64,000 nt of DNA from assembly GCF_031198435.1 (NCBI RefSeq), contig NZ_CP133548.1, positions 3,630,001-3,694,000 of the forward strand, in the 5' to 3' direction. Below the pieces are notes generated by a model. That model made no database searches. It had not been told where the DNA came from and was given only the letters and a program-made list of their open reading frames with translations. This document shows positions 27,804 to 37,037 of this stretch, piece by piece; position 1 is the first letter of the stretch, and every line of letters begins with the position of its first letter. The position numbers and the translations under genes are program-made. The stretch is from Pleionea litopenaei (lineage in GTDB: Bacteria > Pseudomonadota > Gammaproteobacteria > Enterobacterales > Kangiellaceae).

Positions 27804-28679
27804 ATGCAGACAATGCAAACGGATGTGGGGCAAATTAAACGAGTCTTGTTGAAACATGCCAAAGATGCTTTTCGAGATGATGAACAAATTGATCGAGAAT
27901 GGAAAGCTTTAAATTTCCTCGCTAGACCTGATCGCAGCAATGCCATTGTAGAATACGATGCATTTTGCGATTTGCTTAGTAAGCTGGGGGTCGAACTCGA
28001 ATTTCTTCCAGCTTCCGCAGATACCACTCTTGATAGCTTGTATCCGAGAGACAATGCGGTTGTCACTGATAATGGAATCATTTTATGCACCATGGGAAAA
28101 GCGAATCGACAAACTGAGCCAGAACATCAACGCCAGCATTATATAACTCGAGGCTCAAAAGTTTTGGGAAGCGTCACCGCACCCGGTTCTGTAGAGGGTG
28201 GCGATGTCACTTGGTTGCGGAACAATGTTCTTGCGGTTGCCAATGGTTATCGAACCAATGCTCAAGGCATCGCTCAACTGCGCGAATTGACCGCTGCTTC
28301 CGTCAGCGATTTTATAGAGGTTCCGCTTCCGCATTTTAGGGGACCCAGCGACGTTTTCCATTTAATGTCTATTATCAGCCCTGTCGCCGATGATCTCGCC
28401 GTTGTCTATTCTCCTCTTATGCCAGTGCCTTTTCGAAATTACTTACTTGACAGTGGTTATCGATTAGTTGAAGTGCCTGAACAAGAGTATGACTCGCAAG
28501 GTTGTAATGTGCTTGCGGTTGCTCCCGGTGTGTGTGTGGCGGTTGAAGGCAATCCTATTACAAAAAAGAGACTGCTTGATGCTGGCGCAGAAGTTCACAC
28601 TTTCTCAGGTAAAGATATTTGTGAGAAAGGGTGTGGCGGTCCTACGTGTTTAACTCGTCCACTAGAGCGTGAACGGTAA
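27804..28679 (+). CDS. Dimethylargininase-like amidinohydrolase
   Basis: The protein belongs to the guanidino-group modifying (arginine deiminase/DDAH) superfamily, about 291 residues. Key motifs are SLYPRDNAVV, GSVEGGDVTWL, the catalytic His in SDVFHLMSIISP and the nucleophilic Cys in CGGPTCLTRPL near the C-terminus. DDAH converts N-methylated arginines to citrulline and methylamines; related enzymes act on arginine or agmatine-like compounds. GTG, ATG and a second ATG lie together at the start; I chose the ATG at 27804. It is followed 21 bp later by a Rieske oxygenase and preceded by an amino-acid permease. Confidence 0.88.
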   Translation: MQTMQTDVGQIKRVLLKHAKDAFRDDEQIDREWKALNFLARPDRSNAIVEYDAFCDLLSKLGVELEFLPASADTTLDSLYPRDNAVVTDNGIILCTMGKANRQTEPEHQRQHYITRGSKVLGSVTAPGSVEGGDVTWLRNNVLAVANGYRTNAQGIAQLRELTAASVSDFIEVPLPHFRGPSDVFHLMSIISPVADDLAVVYSPLMPVPFRNYLLDSGYRLVEVPEQEYDSQGCNVLAVAPGVCVAVEGNPITKKRLLDAGAEVHTFSGKDICEKGCGGPTCLTRPLERER

Positions 28680-28700
28680 TTTTTTAAGAGAACAAGGTTA

Positions 28701-29786
28701 ATGAATCAATCTTATCACTGGCAACCATACTTTGAAGCAACTGAATTAGAACAGGCCATCACTTTGCCGGCAGAGCTTTATGTATCAGAGCAAGCTCATC
28801 AATTAGATAGGCAAGCTATATTTACTCGAAGTTGGCAGTGTGTGGGGCATGTTTCCGAATTAGCGAATAATGGCGATGTGATCACCGCTGAAGTCGCCAA
28901 TAAGCCAATTGTCATTTTACGAGATCATGAAGGGCAGTTACGGGCATATTATAATGTCTGTAAACATAGAGCAGGTCCGTTAGTTTTACAAAAGGGTAAT
29001 GTAAAAGTCTTGAGTTGTAAGTATCACGGCTGGACTTATAAGTTAGATGGTCAATTGCGAACGGCACCTGAAATGCAATCAACACCAAACTTTGAACTGT
29101 GCGATGTTCATTTAGATTCGGTCAACGTTGATACATGGCAAGGTTATCTTTTCGTAAACTTGTCAAATTCACCAATAGAGTTAGCCAAAGTATTTGAAAA
29201 TATCGTCGAAAAAATTGCGCCAATCAATTTGCTGAAAATGCAGTTTCATCATCGTGATGTCTACGATGTTTCGTGTAACTGGAAAGTTTACATGGACAAT
29301 TACCTCGAAGGCTATCATTTGCCGCATGTTCATCCTGGCTTAAATAAATTGTTGGATTACAAAAGCTACACAACAGAATTGTCTCCGTGGTACTCTTATC
29401 AATTCAGTCCCTTAGAAAGTGATGATAATTTCTACGGTGACGGAGCGGCGCATTACTTTTGTGTATACCCCAATTTAATGCTCAATATTTTACCGGGCCG
29501 TTGCCAAGTGAATATCATTGTGCCTTCAGAGAAGAACCAATGTAAGGTCATTTTTGATTACTATTACAGTGATCTGGAGTCATCATCAACCAAGAAAATG
29601 ATACAGCAAGACTTATCTTTTAGTGATGAAGTTCAAGACGAAGATATTGCGATATGTGAGCATGTACAAAAAGGATTAGAGTCGGGTAGTTATCATCAAG
29701 GACGACTGTGTGTTAAACGCGAGAGCGGAGTGTGGCATTTTCAAGAGTTGTTAAGACGCGCTTACCGAGAAGTGAGCGAGCTTTAA
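28701..29786 (+). CDS. Rieske non-haem iron oxygenase, choline monooxygenase-like
   Basis: The 361-residue oxygenase alpha-subunit has a Rieske 2Fe-2S site (C-x-H-x16-C-x2-H: CKHRAGPL to CKYHGWTY, about 93-115) and a mononuclear iron site in CNWKVYMDNYLEGYHLPHVHPGL. That wording closely matches plant and bacterial choline monooxygenases. Enzymes of this type oxidise a methyl or methylene group next to a quaternary or tertiary nitrogen. No reductase or ferredoxin partner is next to it, so it must borrow one. Together with the DDAH-like gene, with a 21-bp gap, it suggests breakdown of an N-methylated compound; the substrate is unknown. Confidence 0.88.
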   Translation: MNQSYHWQPYFEATELEQAITLPAELYVSEQAHQLDRQAIFTRSWQCVGHVSELANNGDVITAEVANKPIVILRDHEGQLRAYYNVCKHRAGPLVLQKGNVKVLSCKYHGWTYKLDGQLRTAPEMQSTPNFELCDVHLDSVNVDTWQGYLFVNLSNSPIELAKVFENIVEKIAPINLLKMQFHHRDVYDVSCNWKVYMDNYLEGYHLPHVHPGLNKLLDYKSYTTELSPWYSYQFSPLESDDNFYGDGAAHYFCVYPNLMLNILPGRCQVNIIVPSEKNQCKVIFDYYYSDLESSSTKKMIQQDLSFSDEVQDEDIAICEHVQKGLESGSYHQGRLCVKRESGVWHFQELLRRAYREVSEL

Positions 29787-29991
29787 GAATAAAGATTAAC
29801 GTTGAAATATATTTAAGATTCTTTTCATTGGATCAATTATCTGCCATGATTATTACTGATTGATTTTTAGAGCTTTTGGTATAGGTTAGAAAAATAGGTC
29901 TATTGAGACTACTGATAAAACGCTAATAGTGATAATTAAGACGTTTAAACACAAGATGAAATAAGCGTCGACTACTCATCAAGGACGATCC

Positions 29992-31200
29992 ATGACAGCC
30001 GTTGCAATAGATAATGTCGTAGAACAACGAAAATATCGAATTGAAAATATTGATTTTCTACGCGGACTTGTGATCGTGATTATGGCAATTGATCATGTGC
30101 GAGATTATTTAGGTGCAGGCGTTGTTGCTCAAGCGCCTATGTCAGATGACGCTTCATTGGGTACTTATTTAACTCGGCTAGTGACTCATTTATGCGCACC
30201 TATTTTTGTATTTTTAGCGGGTACTAGTGCGGGTCTAATGACCGCTCGGCGCTCTCCTAGAGAGTTGAGTTACTTCTTGATAACTCGAGGCCTTTGGTTG
30301 ATTGTGATAGAGCTTGCGGTTGTATCACAACTTTGGACATTTAATATCACTGGGCTACCATTTTTAGGTGGCTTAACCGGTCTAGCTTTTCAAGTCATTG
30401 GCGCAATCGGGCTAAGCATGATGGTTCTCGGCTTGTTGCAGTTTTTAGGTGCAAGAGCGTGTTTGGCTATCGGTATTCTTATCGTTATTGGTCATAATGC
30501 TCTCGATAGTGTCTGGCCAGTACCACAAATGGGGCAACAAAATATTCCGTTGTGGGTTGGGCTACATGCGCAGATGGGTTTCGCGATTGGTCAGCTTTCT
30601 TTCTATATTGCTTACCCGCCAATTCCTTGGATTGGAATCATGCTAATGGGGTTCGGTACAGCCTCTCTTTTTAATCGAACGCCAGTTGAACAAAAACGAT
30701 TATTTTTGTTGATCGGGTTGTCTTTATTAGTGATATTTTTTGTATTACGAGGATCTCAAATTTACGGTGATCCTAATACCTGGCAAGCGCAAGCAAATGG
30801 CTGGCTGACTTTGCGAGACTTTTTCAATGTAACCAAATACCCTCCAAGCTTACTGTTTACTTTACTAACGCTAGGCGTCGGTTGCCTAATTTTAACAATC
30901 GCCGATCATTTGCCAAGATTGCTTAGATCAATAATGATTACTTTTGGAAAGGCTCCTTTTGCAATCTATATTGCGCACTTATTGATTATCCATTCACTAT
31001 CAGTATTATTTGGAATGTATCAGGGGTTTGAAGCGGAACAATTTTTAACCATGTATTTTTTGTTTCCGGAAGGATTCGGTGTTGGCTTGCTGGGCGTTTA
31101 TGGCTTTTGGTTGTGCATAATGGTCGCATTATATCCGCTTGCCAAGTGGGTAAGCGACGTGAAGTCGCGACGAAAAGATTGGTGGCTAAGTTACTTGTAG
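29992..31200 (+). CDS. DUF1624-family multipass membrane protein
   Basis: The 402-residue membrane protein has about ten helices and the N-terminal signature ENIDFLRGLVIVIMAIDHVRDYLG, typical of DUF1624 and of the broader heparan-alpha-glucosaminide/YeiB-like acyltransferase group. The His-Asp pair near the first helix (AIDHVRD) is the conserved core of that family. It may transfer acyl groups across the inner membrane, but the substrate is unknown. It stands alone, 205 bp downstream of the Rieske gene. Confidence 0.85.
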   Translation: MTAVAIDNVVEQRKYRIENIDFLRGLVIVIMAIDHVRDYLGAGVVAQAPMSDDASLGTYLTRLVTHLCAPIFVFLAGTSAGLMTARRSPRELSYFLITRGLWLIVIELAVVSQLWTFNITGLPFLGGLTGLAFQVIGAIGLSMMVLGLLQFLGARACLAIGILIVIGHNALDSVWPVPQMGQQNIPLWVGLHAQMGFAIGQLSFYIAYPPIPWIGIMLMGFGTASLFNRTPVEQKRLFLLIGLSLLVIFFVLRGSQIYGDPNTWQAQANGWLTLRDFFNVTKYPPSLLFTLLTLGVGCLILTIADHLPRLLRSIMITFGKAPFAIYIAHLLIIHSLSVLFGMYQGFEAEQFLTMYFLFPEGFGVGLLGVYGFWLCIMVALYPLAKWVSDVKSRRKDWWLSYL

Positions 31201-31220
31201 CTCACCGATTAATATCCGTG

Positions 31221-31571
31221 TTAATGAAGCTTTTGGTATAGCTTGTTAAAACGTCGATTAGCCCACCAAGCATAAACCTTCTTGGCAATAGGGTAGATGA
31301 TCGGCAGGCTAAAAAAGTCGGCTAACATTATTTTTCCACAGTTACGCCACATGTATATATTGGCGTCGAGACCAAGCAACCAGCGGTTATTAGGTAGCTG
31401 AACGTACAGTTGTTTTAGCAATACCTCTTTTGGTTTTGGTAGATGTTTGAACGCATGAATGTTGATAAACCGTAAATCAGTACTCCTTTCTTTCAGTTTA
31501 GCAATCTCAGTCGCACAAATGTAGCAGCGCCCATCGAAGAAGACTTTTGTTTGGTTATTTTGTTGGGTCAT
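31221..31571 (-). CDS. DCC-family thiol-disulfide oxidoreductase-like protein (DUF393)
   Basis: The short protein (about 116 aa) contains TKVFFDGRCYICATEI, the conserved start of the DCC/DUF393 family, with its Cys-x-x-Cys pair and the Asp-Gly before it. It continues LRFINIHAF and ends with the family's basic aromatic tail (YAWWANRRFNKLYQKL). A GTG at 31604 would add 11 residues. These proteins are thioredoxin-like and their role is not established. It is convergent with the DUF1624 gene, 20 bp apart. Confidence 0.85.
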   Translation of the reverse strand: MTQQNNQTKVFFDGRCYICATEIAKLKERSTDLRFINIHAFKHLPKPKEVLLKQLYVQLPNNRWLLGLDANIYMWRNCGKIMLADFFSLPIIYPIAKKVYAWWANRRFNKLYQKLH

Positions 31572-31627
31572 TGTTGTAAACGCTTTTTCATCGGTTGTAA
31601 ACACGAGTTCCAGATTTATGAGTTTTA

Positions 31628-31672
31628 GATTTAAAAGTATTGGATTTAAAAGTATTAAATTTAAGAGTACCA
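31628..31672. repeat. 15-bp tandem repeat, three copies
   Basis: Two nearly identical 15-base units (GATTTAAAAGTATTG type) at 31628 and 31643 are followed by a diverged third at 31658. The third overlaps the last codons and stop of the gene ending at 31661, so the array may have shifted that gene's 3' end. Confidence 0.75.
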
Positions 31673-31942
31673 GTGCAAAGGTTGTCGGTGTGGCTCAGGA
31701 TGACTAGGCAAGCCGATCATTTGATCGTACGCTAAATTGTGGATTAACCACACGCGTTGCGGTGAGAGTGAGGTGAAAGCATCTCGTATAGCGCCAAGGC
31801 TGCGAAAATGCCAAAAGTGCGACTCGGTAAAGCTTGCCTTCTTAGCGATTGTTGTACGTATTTCGTCTGAAATGTTTTTGAGCTCGTCGGTTACCTCTAC
31901 GAGATATAAGCCGCCTTCGAGCGCATGTATGTTAAGTTCCAT
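31661..31942 (-). CDS. Small cytoplasmic protein, DUF6482-like
   Basis: This 93-residue protein begins MELNIHALEGGLYLVEV and ends with a WLIHNLAYDQMIGLP stretch. That ending resembles the C-terminus of DUF6482 proteins known from Pseudomonas and Marinobacter; the match is from memory. No catalytic motif is seen. The gene lies upstream of the DCC gene on the same strand, with the 15-bp tandem repeat between them. Confidence 0.65.
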   Translation of the reverse strand: MELNIHALEGGLYLVEVTDELKNISDEIRTTIAKKASFTESHFWHFRSLGAIRDAFTSLSPQRVWLIHNLAYDQMIGLPSHPEPHRQPLHWYS

Positions 31943-32181
31943 TGTGGTAATTCTTTCTATCGTTATATAAGGTTTTACTGTTTTATCAGGCTCTGGTTTT
32001 TCTGTTTTACGTTGTTTCTCGTCGTATGGATTACTGGAAAGTCTAGTAGGTCACAAATACCAGTTAAGTTTATTATGAGTTACGTGGGTTTTCGTAAGCC
32101 TAGTGATAAGTATAGTGTTTGCAAACAAAAGCGAAAGGACAGCCTAATAAAAGGCAATGATCATCAGAATAGAGGGTTTAA

Positions 32182-32673
32182 ATGTTACATAAAATTGTAA
32201 TTTTAGGAAATTCGGGCTCAGGAAAATCCACGCTTGCCAAGAAACTGGTTGAAAAGGAAAAGCTCGCTCACTTAGACTTAGATACGCTCGCTTGGTTACC
32301 TACTTCACCACCGAAGCGCCAATTGATAGATGTGTCTAGGCATGATATTGAGCAATTTATGAGTGAGAATGACGCTTGGGTTATTGAAGGATGTTACAGC
32401 GACCTGCTAGATATAGCATTACCGCAAGCGACCGAACTGATATTTCTTAACTTGCCATTAGATGAATGCATTGCAAATGCTCAGCGCAGACCATGGGAAC
32501 CACATAAGTATTCGTCAAAGCAAGCTCAAGATGAAAATTTATCAATGCTTATCGAGTGGATAAAACAGTATTACGAACGTGAAGATACCTTCTCTTATCA
32601 ATCACATAAACACTTATTTGACAGTTTTAAAGGGCCAAAGAAAATGATTGAGCAAAACCAAGAGCGGTCCTAG
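32182..32673 (+). CDS. P-loop kinase-like protein
   Basis: The 163-residue protein starts with a Walker A motif (KIVILGNSGSGKSTLAKKL) followed by HLDLDTLAW. This is the layout of small nucleotide or shikimate-kinase-like enzymes annotated as adenylate-kinase-like or topology-modulation proteins. Other features are WVIEGCYSDLLD and an Arg-rich region (NAQRRPWEPHKY) resembling a lid. A GAGGG site precedes the ATG. The substrate is unknown. It leads a run of small plus-strand genes. Confidence 0.78.
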   Translation: MLHKIVILGNSGSGKSTLAKKLVEKEKLAHLDLDTLAWLPTSPPKRQLIDVSRHDIEQFMSENDAWVIEGCYSDLLDIALPQATELIFLNLPLDECIANAQRRPWEPHKYSSKQAQDENLSMLIEWIKQYYEREDTFSYQSHKHLFDSFKGPKKMIEQNQERS

Positions 32674-32701
32674 CCTGCTGATAAATAAGGTTTATCGTAA
32701 C

Positions 32702-32863
32702 ATGGCTTATAAGCACTGTATAATTGGCGGATTGATTCTAGTTGTGACTGGCGCCAGTTGTATCAATGAGAACCGTCCTTTTAATGGAACTCATTTTTTC
32801 AGAGACAATCGCAGTGTCGAATTATTAGATAACTATTTTGGGCGATTAAATAATGTGGTTTAA
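32702..32863 (+). CDS. Possible small exported protein (53 aa)
   Basis: The ORF reads MAYKHCIIGGLILVVTGASC then a polar tail. It looks like a short signal peptide or lipoprotein-like N-terminus, although the lipobox is poor (G at -3). The last 11 bases overlap the start of the next gene, which suggests translational coupling. No strong ribosome-binding site is seen. It is a moderate to low-confidence gene. Confidence 0.45.
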   Translation: MAYKHCIIGGLILVVTGASCINENRPFNGTHFFRDNRSVELLDNYFGRLNNVV

Positions 32864-33200
32864 AGAAAGACGAAAGAGAAAAGCGATTCACAATTACTTT
32901 ACGAAAGTATCGCCACTATTAGCCAGCCGTTATGGGTTGTCGGAATACTATTCTGAAGGGCAAGTAAAAACCACCGTCGGTGTTGCTAAAGTGAGCAAGC
33001 GATTTATCGACTATGCGCTAGCAATGTATACCCAGCCGTCTGAACGTTTTAGTGAGCAGCGTGTTGAAGTTGCGACGCTATTCGATATTTCTCCAGAATA
33101 TACGGCGGTTACTTTAATAAAATTAGCCTTACCTGTTGGTTGGAAGGGTGGTGTTCATACCAACTGGATAGCGAATAAAAATGGGAAAAGTGGATTTTGA
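32853..33200 (+). CDS. DUF6559-like small protein
   Basis: The 115-residue protein begins with a basic MWFKERRKRKAIHNY and continues SPLLASRYGLSEYYSEGQVKTTV and FIDYALAMYTQPSERF. This matches my memory of the DUF6559 family of small gammaproteobacterial proteins. There is no signal peptide or membrane helix. It starts inside the preceding small ORF and is followed 50 bp later by the nucleotidyltransferase. The function is unknown. Confidence 0.65.
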   Translation: MWFKERRKRKAIHNYFTKVSPLLASRYGLSEYYSEGQVKTTVGVAKVSKRFIDYALAMYTQPSERFSEQRVEVATLFDISPEYTAVTLIKLALPVGWKGGVHTNWIANKNGKSGF

Positions 33201-33252
33201 ATAAAAATATCTGACATGTTTGAATTAGGATTAAAAGAACAATGGAACAACA

Positions 33253-34032
33253 ATGATAGATAGCAAAGCAAGACAAGAGATTGAGCATCGTCTCAAGCAA
33301 GTGGAAATTGATGAGAACGTAAAAATATTAATGGCCATTGAGTCAGGTAGTCGTGCCTGGGGATTTGCATCGCCAAATAGTGACTACGATGTTCGATTTA
33401 TTTATGTTCGACCACGAGACTGGTACCTGTCAATTGATGTAGAAGACCGACGAGATGTCATAGAATACCCTATTGTTGATGAGATTGATTTGAATGGATG
33501 GGATATTAGAAAGGCCTTAAGGCTTTTTTGGAAATCTAATCCTTCTATTATTGAGTGGATTCAATCCCCTATCACCTATATTGAATCGGGCAACTTTCGG
33601 CAAAATGTAATTGAACTTCTGCCAAAAATTTACTCAGTTGAAAAGGGTATGTATCACTACTTAAATATGGCTAAGTCGAATTACCGAGAACATATGAAGG
33701 AAAAGAATGTTCGAATAAAGAAGTACTTTTACGTTCTAAGAGCTTTGTTAAGTATTCGGTGGTTGGAGATGAATCAAACCGTTGCGCCCATTGAATTCGA
33801 GCGTTTATTAACCTTGGTTGAAGACGAGGACCTTTTGTCAACAATACGCGCTTTGCTAGCTAGAAAGAAAGTAGTGTCAGAAAAAGGGTTGGAGCCAGCG
33901 GTACCGCTAATTAATAACTTTATCGAAAAGGAAATTGAAAGATACCAAAGTCGTGGGTTCGAGTCTTTGCAAAGTGAAAGAGATATTAGAAAATTGAATA
34001 CCTTGTTTAAGAAAGTGTTAATGGAAAATTGA
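33253..34032 (+). CDS. RlaP-like nucleotidyltransferase (DNA polymerase beta superfamily)
   Basis: The 259-residue protein carries a minimal nucleotidyltransferase core: AIESGSRAWGFASPNSDYDVRFIYV has the GS motif and the metal-binding Asp-x-Asp, with a third acidic position in DEIDLNGWDIRKAL. This wording matches the RlaP/COG3541 family, named for association with RNA ligase in RNA repair. No RNA ligase gene is nearby, so the role here is open. GGAA precedes the ATG. Confidence 0.85.
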   Translation: MIDSKARQEIEHRLKQVEIDENVKILMAIESGSRAWGFASPNSDYDVRFIYVRPRDWYLSIDVEDRRDVIEYPIVDEIDLNGWDIRKALRLFWKSNPSIIEWIQSPITYIESGNFRQNVIELLPKIYSVEKGMYHYLNMAKSNYREHMKEKNVRIKKYFYVLRALLSIRWLEMNQTVAPIEFERLLTLVEDEDLLSTIRALLARKKVVSEKGLEPAVPLINNFIEKEIERYQSRGFESLQSERDIRKLNTLFKKVLMEN

Positions 34033-34042
34033 AGTATGGCTT

Positions 34043-34156
34043 ATGAACAGTATGACGATACTCATTTATGAGTTAGATGATTCAGAATTTATTATTGCTA
34101 ATATTCTTGATATGAATAGCGCACGATCGACTTTAACTAATAAACTTATTGGCTAA
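34043..34156 (+). CDS. Possible 37-residue ORF between two genes
   Basis: An ORF starting MNSMTILIYELDDSEFIIAN and ending NKLIG fills most of the gap after the nucleotidyltransferase. It is acidic and has no clear ribosome-binding site. It could be a small protein or the remnant of a longer gene; the evidence is weak. Confidence 0.25.
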   Translation: MNSMTILIYELDDSEFIIANILDMNSARSTLTNKLIG

Positions 34157-34208
34157 TTATTTTAGAACTCTAGATTAACTATCTTAATATTTAATGCTTG
34201 GAGCGACA

Positions 34209-35027
34209 ATGGCGATTAATGCAGTTACCGAAAATGAATTTATGCAGCAGCTATATCATAAAAGGAAACTTTCTTTAAATGAGGTTGTTGATATTTTCTA
34301 TGCCTCTGATAAACCGACAAACTTTAAGTCACTCGCAACTCTCTTAAGGGGGAGAATGGGAGATGGAACCGATGGCGAGGTATCTATATTGGATAGGCAA
34401 ACTCGGTCGCTTGTTGAGTATCTTGAAGACGACACCTTAACTGAGTCAGATCGCTTTGACGTTTTATATAACCAATGTCGAAGTGCGGAGTCTTCTGTTC
34501 AAAGTATGGATGGTGCGCAATTAGAGATAGAAGACTTCGGCGGAGATGAACCTTTCGCCGGTATCAAAGAAATAGCTAGCATAAGAGTTTGCGGAAGCAC
34601 AGAAGACGCATTGCCATCCATCAAACGTCTAAAAGAGTTTACTCATTATATTGGAATATTGATGATTAAGAGAGACTTTGAGACGTTGTCTGCGCATTTT
34701 TACGATACGGAGCAATTTTCATCTACTCACCTAAAGACTCTCTTTGAATCAATAGTAAAAAAATACGGTGAGCCAGAAACCTTTTATTCAGTTCAGGTGA
34801 GCTGTATTTACGCTGGAGACGATCGAGGTAAAAAGTATTTCGATGAAATGAGGTTACCTGATGGTATCACTCGCAATGAGCTAGTTGGAAGTAGTCGATT
34901 TATGTTATCAAGTTCGGTGACGCCTAATGGAATTGCTCGATGGGGGCTTGACGTCATAATTGATGTAATCGAACGAGAAGATGGCGTATTTAGAATCACA
35001 CGACTGGATACTCAATACACTTATTGA
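34209..35027 (+). CDS. Hypothetical cytoplasmic protein (272 aa), no family recognised
   Basis: The chosen ATG at 34209 has GGAG at 6-base spacing; an ATG at 34194 lies before that site and lacks one. The N-terminal third is helical with a possible helix-turn-helix-like region (LSLNEVVDIFYASDKPTNFKSLATLLRGR). The middle is acidic (about 85-125, rich in Glu/Asp). The C-terminal part (about 165-272) is alternating strand and helix. No catalytic motif or signal peptide is seen. Its isolation among small accessory genes suggests an acquired gene. Confidence 0.7.
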   Translation: MAINAVTENEFMQQLYHKRKLSLNEVVDIFYASDKPTNFKSLATLLRGRMGDGTDGEVSILDRQTRSLVEYLEDDTLTESDRFDVLYNQCRSAESSVQSMDGAQLEIEDFGGDEPFAGIKEIASIRVCGSTEDALPSIKRLKEFTHYIGILMIKRDFETLSAHFYDTEQFSSTHLKTLFESIVKKYGEPETFYSVQVSCIYAGDDRGKKYFDEMRLPDGITRNELVGSSRFMLSSSVTPNGIARWGLDVIIDVIEREDGVFRITRLDTQYTY

Positions 35028-35141
35028 ACAATACGCCTATTAAGGAAGTTAAACTTCTTCCTGCTTTTAATTAGAAACAAGAGTGATTTCTTCTACGATA
35101 GAAAGCCGCTAACCGTTACGTCGGTGAGCTGCGTTCAGTCA

Positions 35142-36431
35142 TTATAAACTTAGAGTGAAGCGGTAGCTCCCACTGCCACTGTAAGAATAAATCTGAAAGT
35201 AGTAATAGCCCGACGCAGCAGAGTAGGTTATTGACTCATTTGATGTTGGCGTTTCTGAAACAGCGACTTGTGACCAACCCGATCCGTTCCAGCGAAATAA
35301 TTTCATATCAAAATCAGCATTCGTTGGACCTTGCAGTGTCGCTCGTATAGAACCACCGTTGTATTGGAAATAGTTTCCATTGGGTTGATAGTCAGAGTCG
35401 TTTGCTCCAGACAAAGAGCCATTGTAGGTCGTTCCACTATTGCCATCATCACCATAAATCGCAGCAGTCGCTGCTAAATCGCCACTCGAAAGGGTGGTTC
35501 CGCTGCCTAGAGCATTGGGATCAACATTACCTTGTGTTGGCCAAATGGTCGCTTGATTGTTCGACGAAAAGGCCCACGTTGGGTAATGCATAATGGAATA
35601 ATAATCGTAGGCACCATAATTTTGTCCTTCGTTTGTGGATGTCTTATAGAAGTTATACTCCATCCCGCTTTGAATATTGTTCCAGTAAATAGTGACGAAA
35701 TTATCGCGATCAGTTCGGGTTTGCTCATGAAAAAAACCGACGGCATGCCCAAGTTCATGAACGGCGGCTCCATTGCCACAGTTTTCTGCAAGAGTGACCA
35801 GCTGTTGACCTCCTTGACGACCTATCCAAGAACTACAACCGCCTCCACCTTGTACTAAAATATAGTCTGTTTGATTGGTACGAGGAACAAAGTTTACATT
35901 GGTATTATTGTTCCAGTGTTGAATGGCGTATTGAATGGCTTGCCGACCTTGACTGCCTAGTGATGACGCAAAAGCGTAAGGCACCGTTCCGTTGGGCCAT
36001 TTGTAACCAGACGATGGATAGCGAATAATCGCACTTGGTCCGATTTCGTCGTCGGGTGCTTCTTGTCCAGTAACAATACGTAAGCCATGTTCTTTAAGAT
36101 CTTTCGTATAGCCTAATATCATATCTCCAGAATAAGCGACGCCATCAACGTCAACGGCTTTGATGATCCCTCCGAGGTCAGTATGCACATCAAATACTTC
36201 TCGACCATGACTGTTAAAACCGAAGATGGAATCTCTATACCCATATTGATTAAATATCGATGAGCTTTTTATCTGGTTATTTGATGGGGCAATTTTCTTT
36301 TTCGCATTGTTTGTTGCCGAGTTTTCGTTTGCAACCGACAAGGTGCCAATGGTTGCGAAGCTGGTTAAAAGACCAGTAGCAAGCGCTGTTTTCAGTGCCT
36401 TGAAGCGATTGGTTTTTGATGACAAATTCAT
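35142..36431 (-). CDS. Secreted astacin-family (M12A) zinc metalloprotease with PPC domain
   Basis: The 429-residue precursor has a long signal peptide (1-33), a propeptide-like region (to about 130) and an astacin domain (about 135-325). It carries the extended zinc motif HELGHAVGFFHEQTRTDRD (His225, Glu226, His229, His235) and the Met-turn SIMHYPTWAF. A Gly-rich linker leads to a PPC-type C-terminal domain (about 335-429), the same module type as in the S8 protease at 10.7-12.7 kb. AGGAG precedes the ATG. It is probably an extracellular endopeptidase and is divergent from the M28 aminopeptidase. Confidence 0.94.
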   Translation of the reverse strand: MNLSSKTNRFKALKTALATGLLTSFATIGTLSVANENSATNNAKKKIAPSNNQIKSSSIFNQYGYRDSIFGFNSHGREVFDVHTDLGGIIKAVDVDGVAYSGDMILGYTKDLKEHGLRIVTGQEAPDDEIGPSAIIRYPSSGYKWPNGTVPYAFASSLGSQGRQAIQYAIQHWNNNTNVNFVPRTNQTDYILVQGGGGCSSWIGRQGGQQLVTLAENCGNGAAVHELGHAVGFFHEQTRTDRDNFVTIYWNNIQSGMEYNFYKTSTNEGQNYGAYDYYSIMHYPTWAFSSNNQATIWPTQGNVDPNALGSGTTLSSGDLAATAAIYGDDGNSGTTYNGSLSGANDSDYQPNGNYFQYNGGSIRATLQGPTNADFDMKLFRWNGSGWSQVAVSETPTSNESITYSAASGYYYFQIYSYSGSGSYRFTLSL

Positions 36432-37037
36432 AAGTTCTCCTATTCATTATTAGTTGCCTATACAAGACAGATTGTTGCAAAAGTAACACCCCTATATCAT
36501 CAACGATGACCCTACATTGAACTTTTGCTAGGTGAACTTGCTTGTTCAAAAAATTTCTGGCAATGCTTGATTATGCCTTTTTAGCATGAGGACAAATTTA
36601 AAAAAGTAAGCGTCTGTTTTGTTTGCGGTATCTCGAAAAAATATCTGTTAATCATCGTTCAAACTGATGCGTTGCAGAATGAAATAACTTGTTTCACTTC
36701 TTTTGGCCGTGACACTCTTCGCTTTGCATAAATGAACATTATGTTTCGTTTGTAGAAAGTATGTTGGAGACGACGCATTTGGCATCAATTATTGAGTAAA
36801 ACCGCTCAAAGAGAGCATATGAATTGAAGTTGATCTCGCTTTTTACTTGAATATCTCGATGAATTGTAAATATTGCACAGTTGCAGTGCGACTATTGCGA
36901 GTTTTGAAAGGGTTCTTTCGGCCGTTGGTATTTTTTCGCGTTTGAGGGAAACTACAGATTGTGAATAAGTCACTTGTTGGTGCGAAAGTGAATCCTTAGA
37001 CTCGAATGTATTATTAATTAAAAGAAAGTGGAATTTT
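36432..37037. other. Divergent promoter region between two secreted metalloproteases
   Basis: No gene is visible in these 606 bases. The astacin (minus) and the M28 aminopeptidase (plus) are transcribed away from it. An inverted repeat, GCAAAAGT (36477-36484) and ACTTTTGC (36521-36528), lies on the astacin side. It could be a binding site or a long-loop hairpin. Confidence 0.5.
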
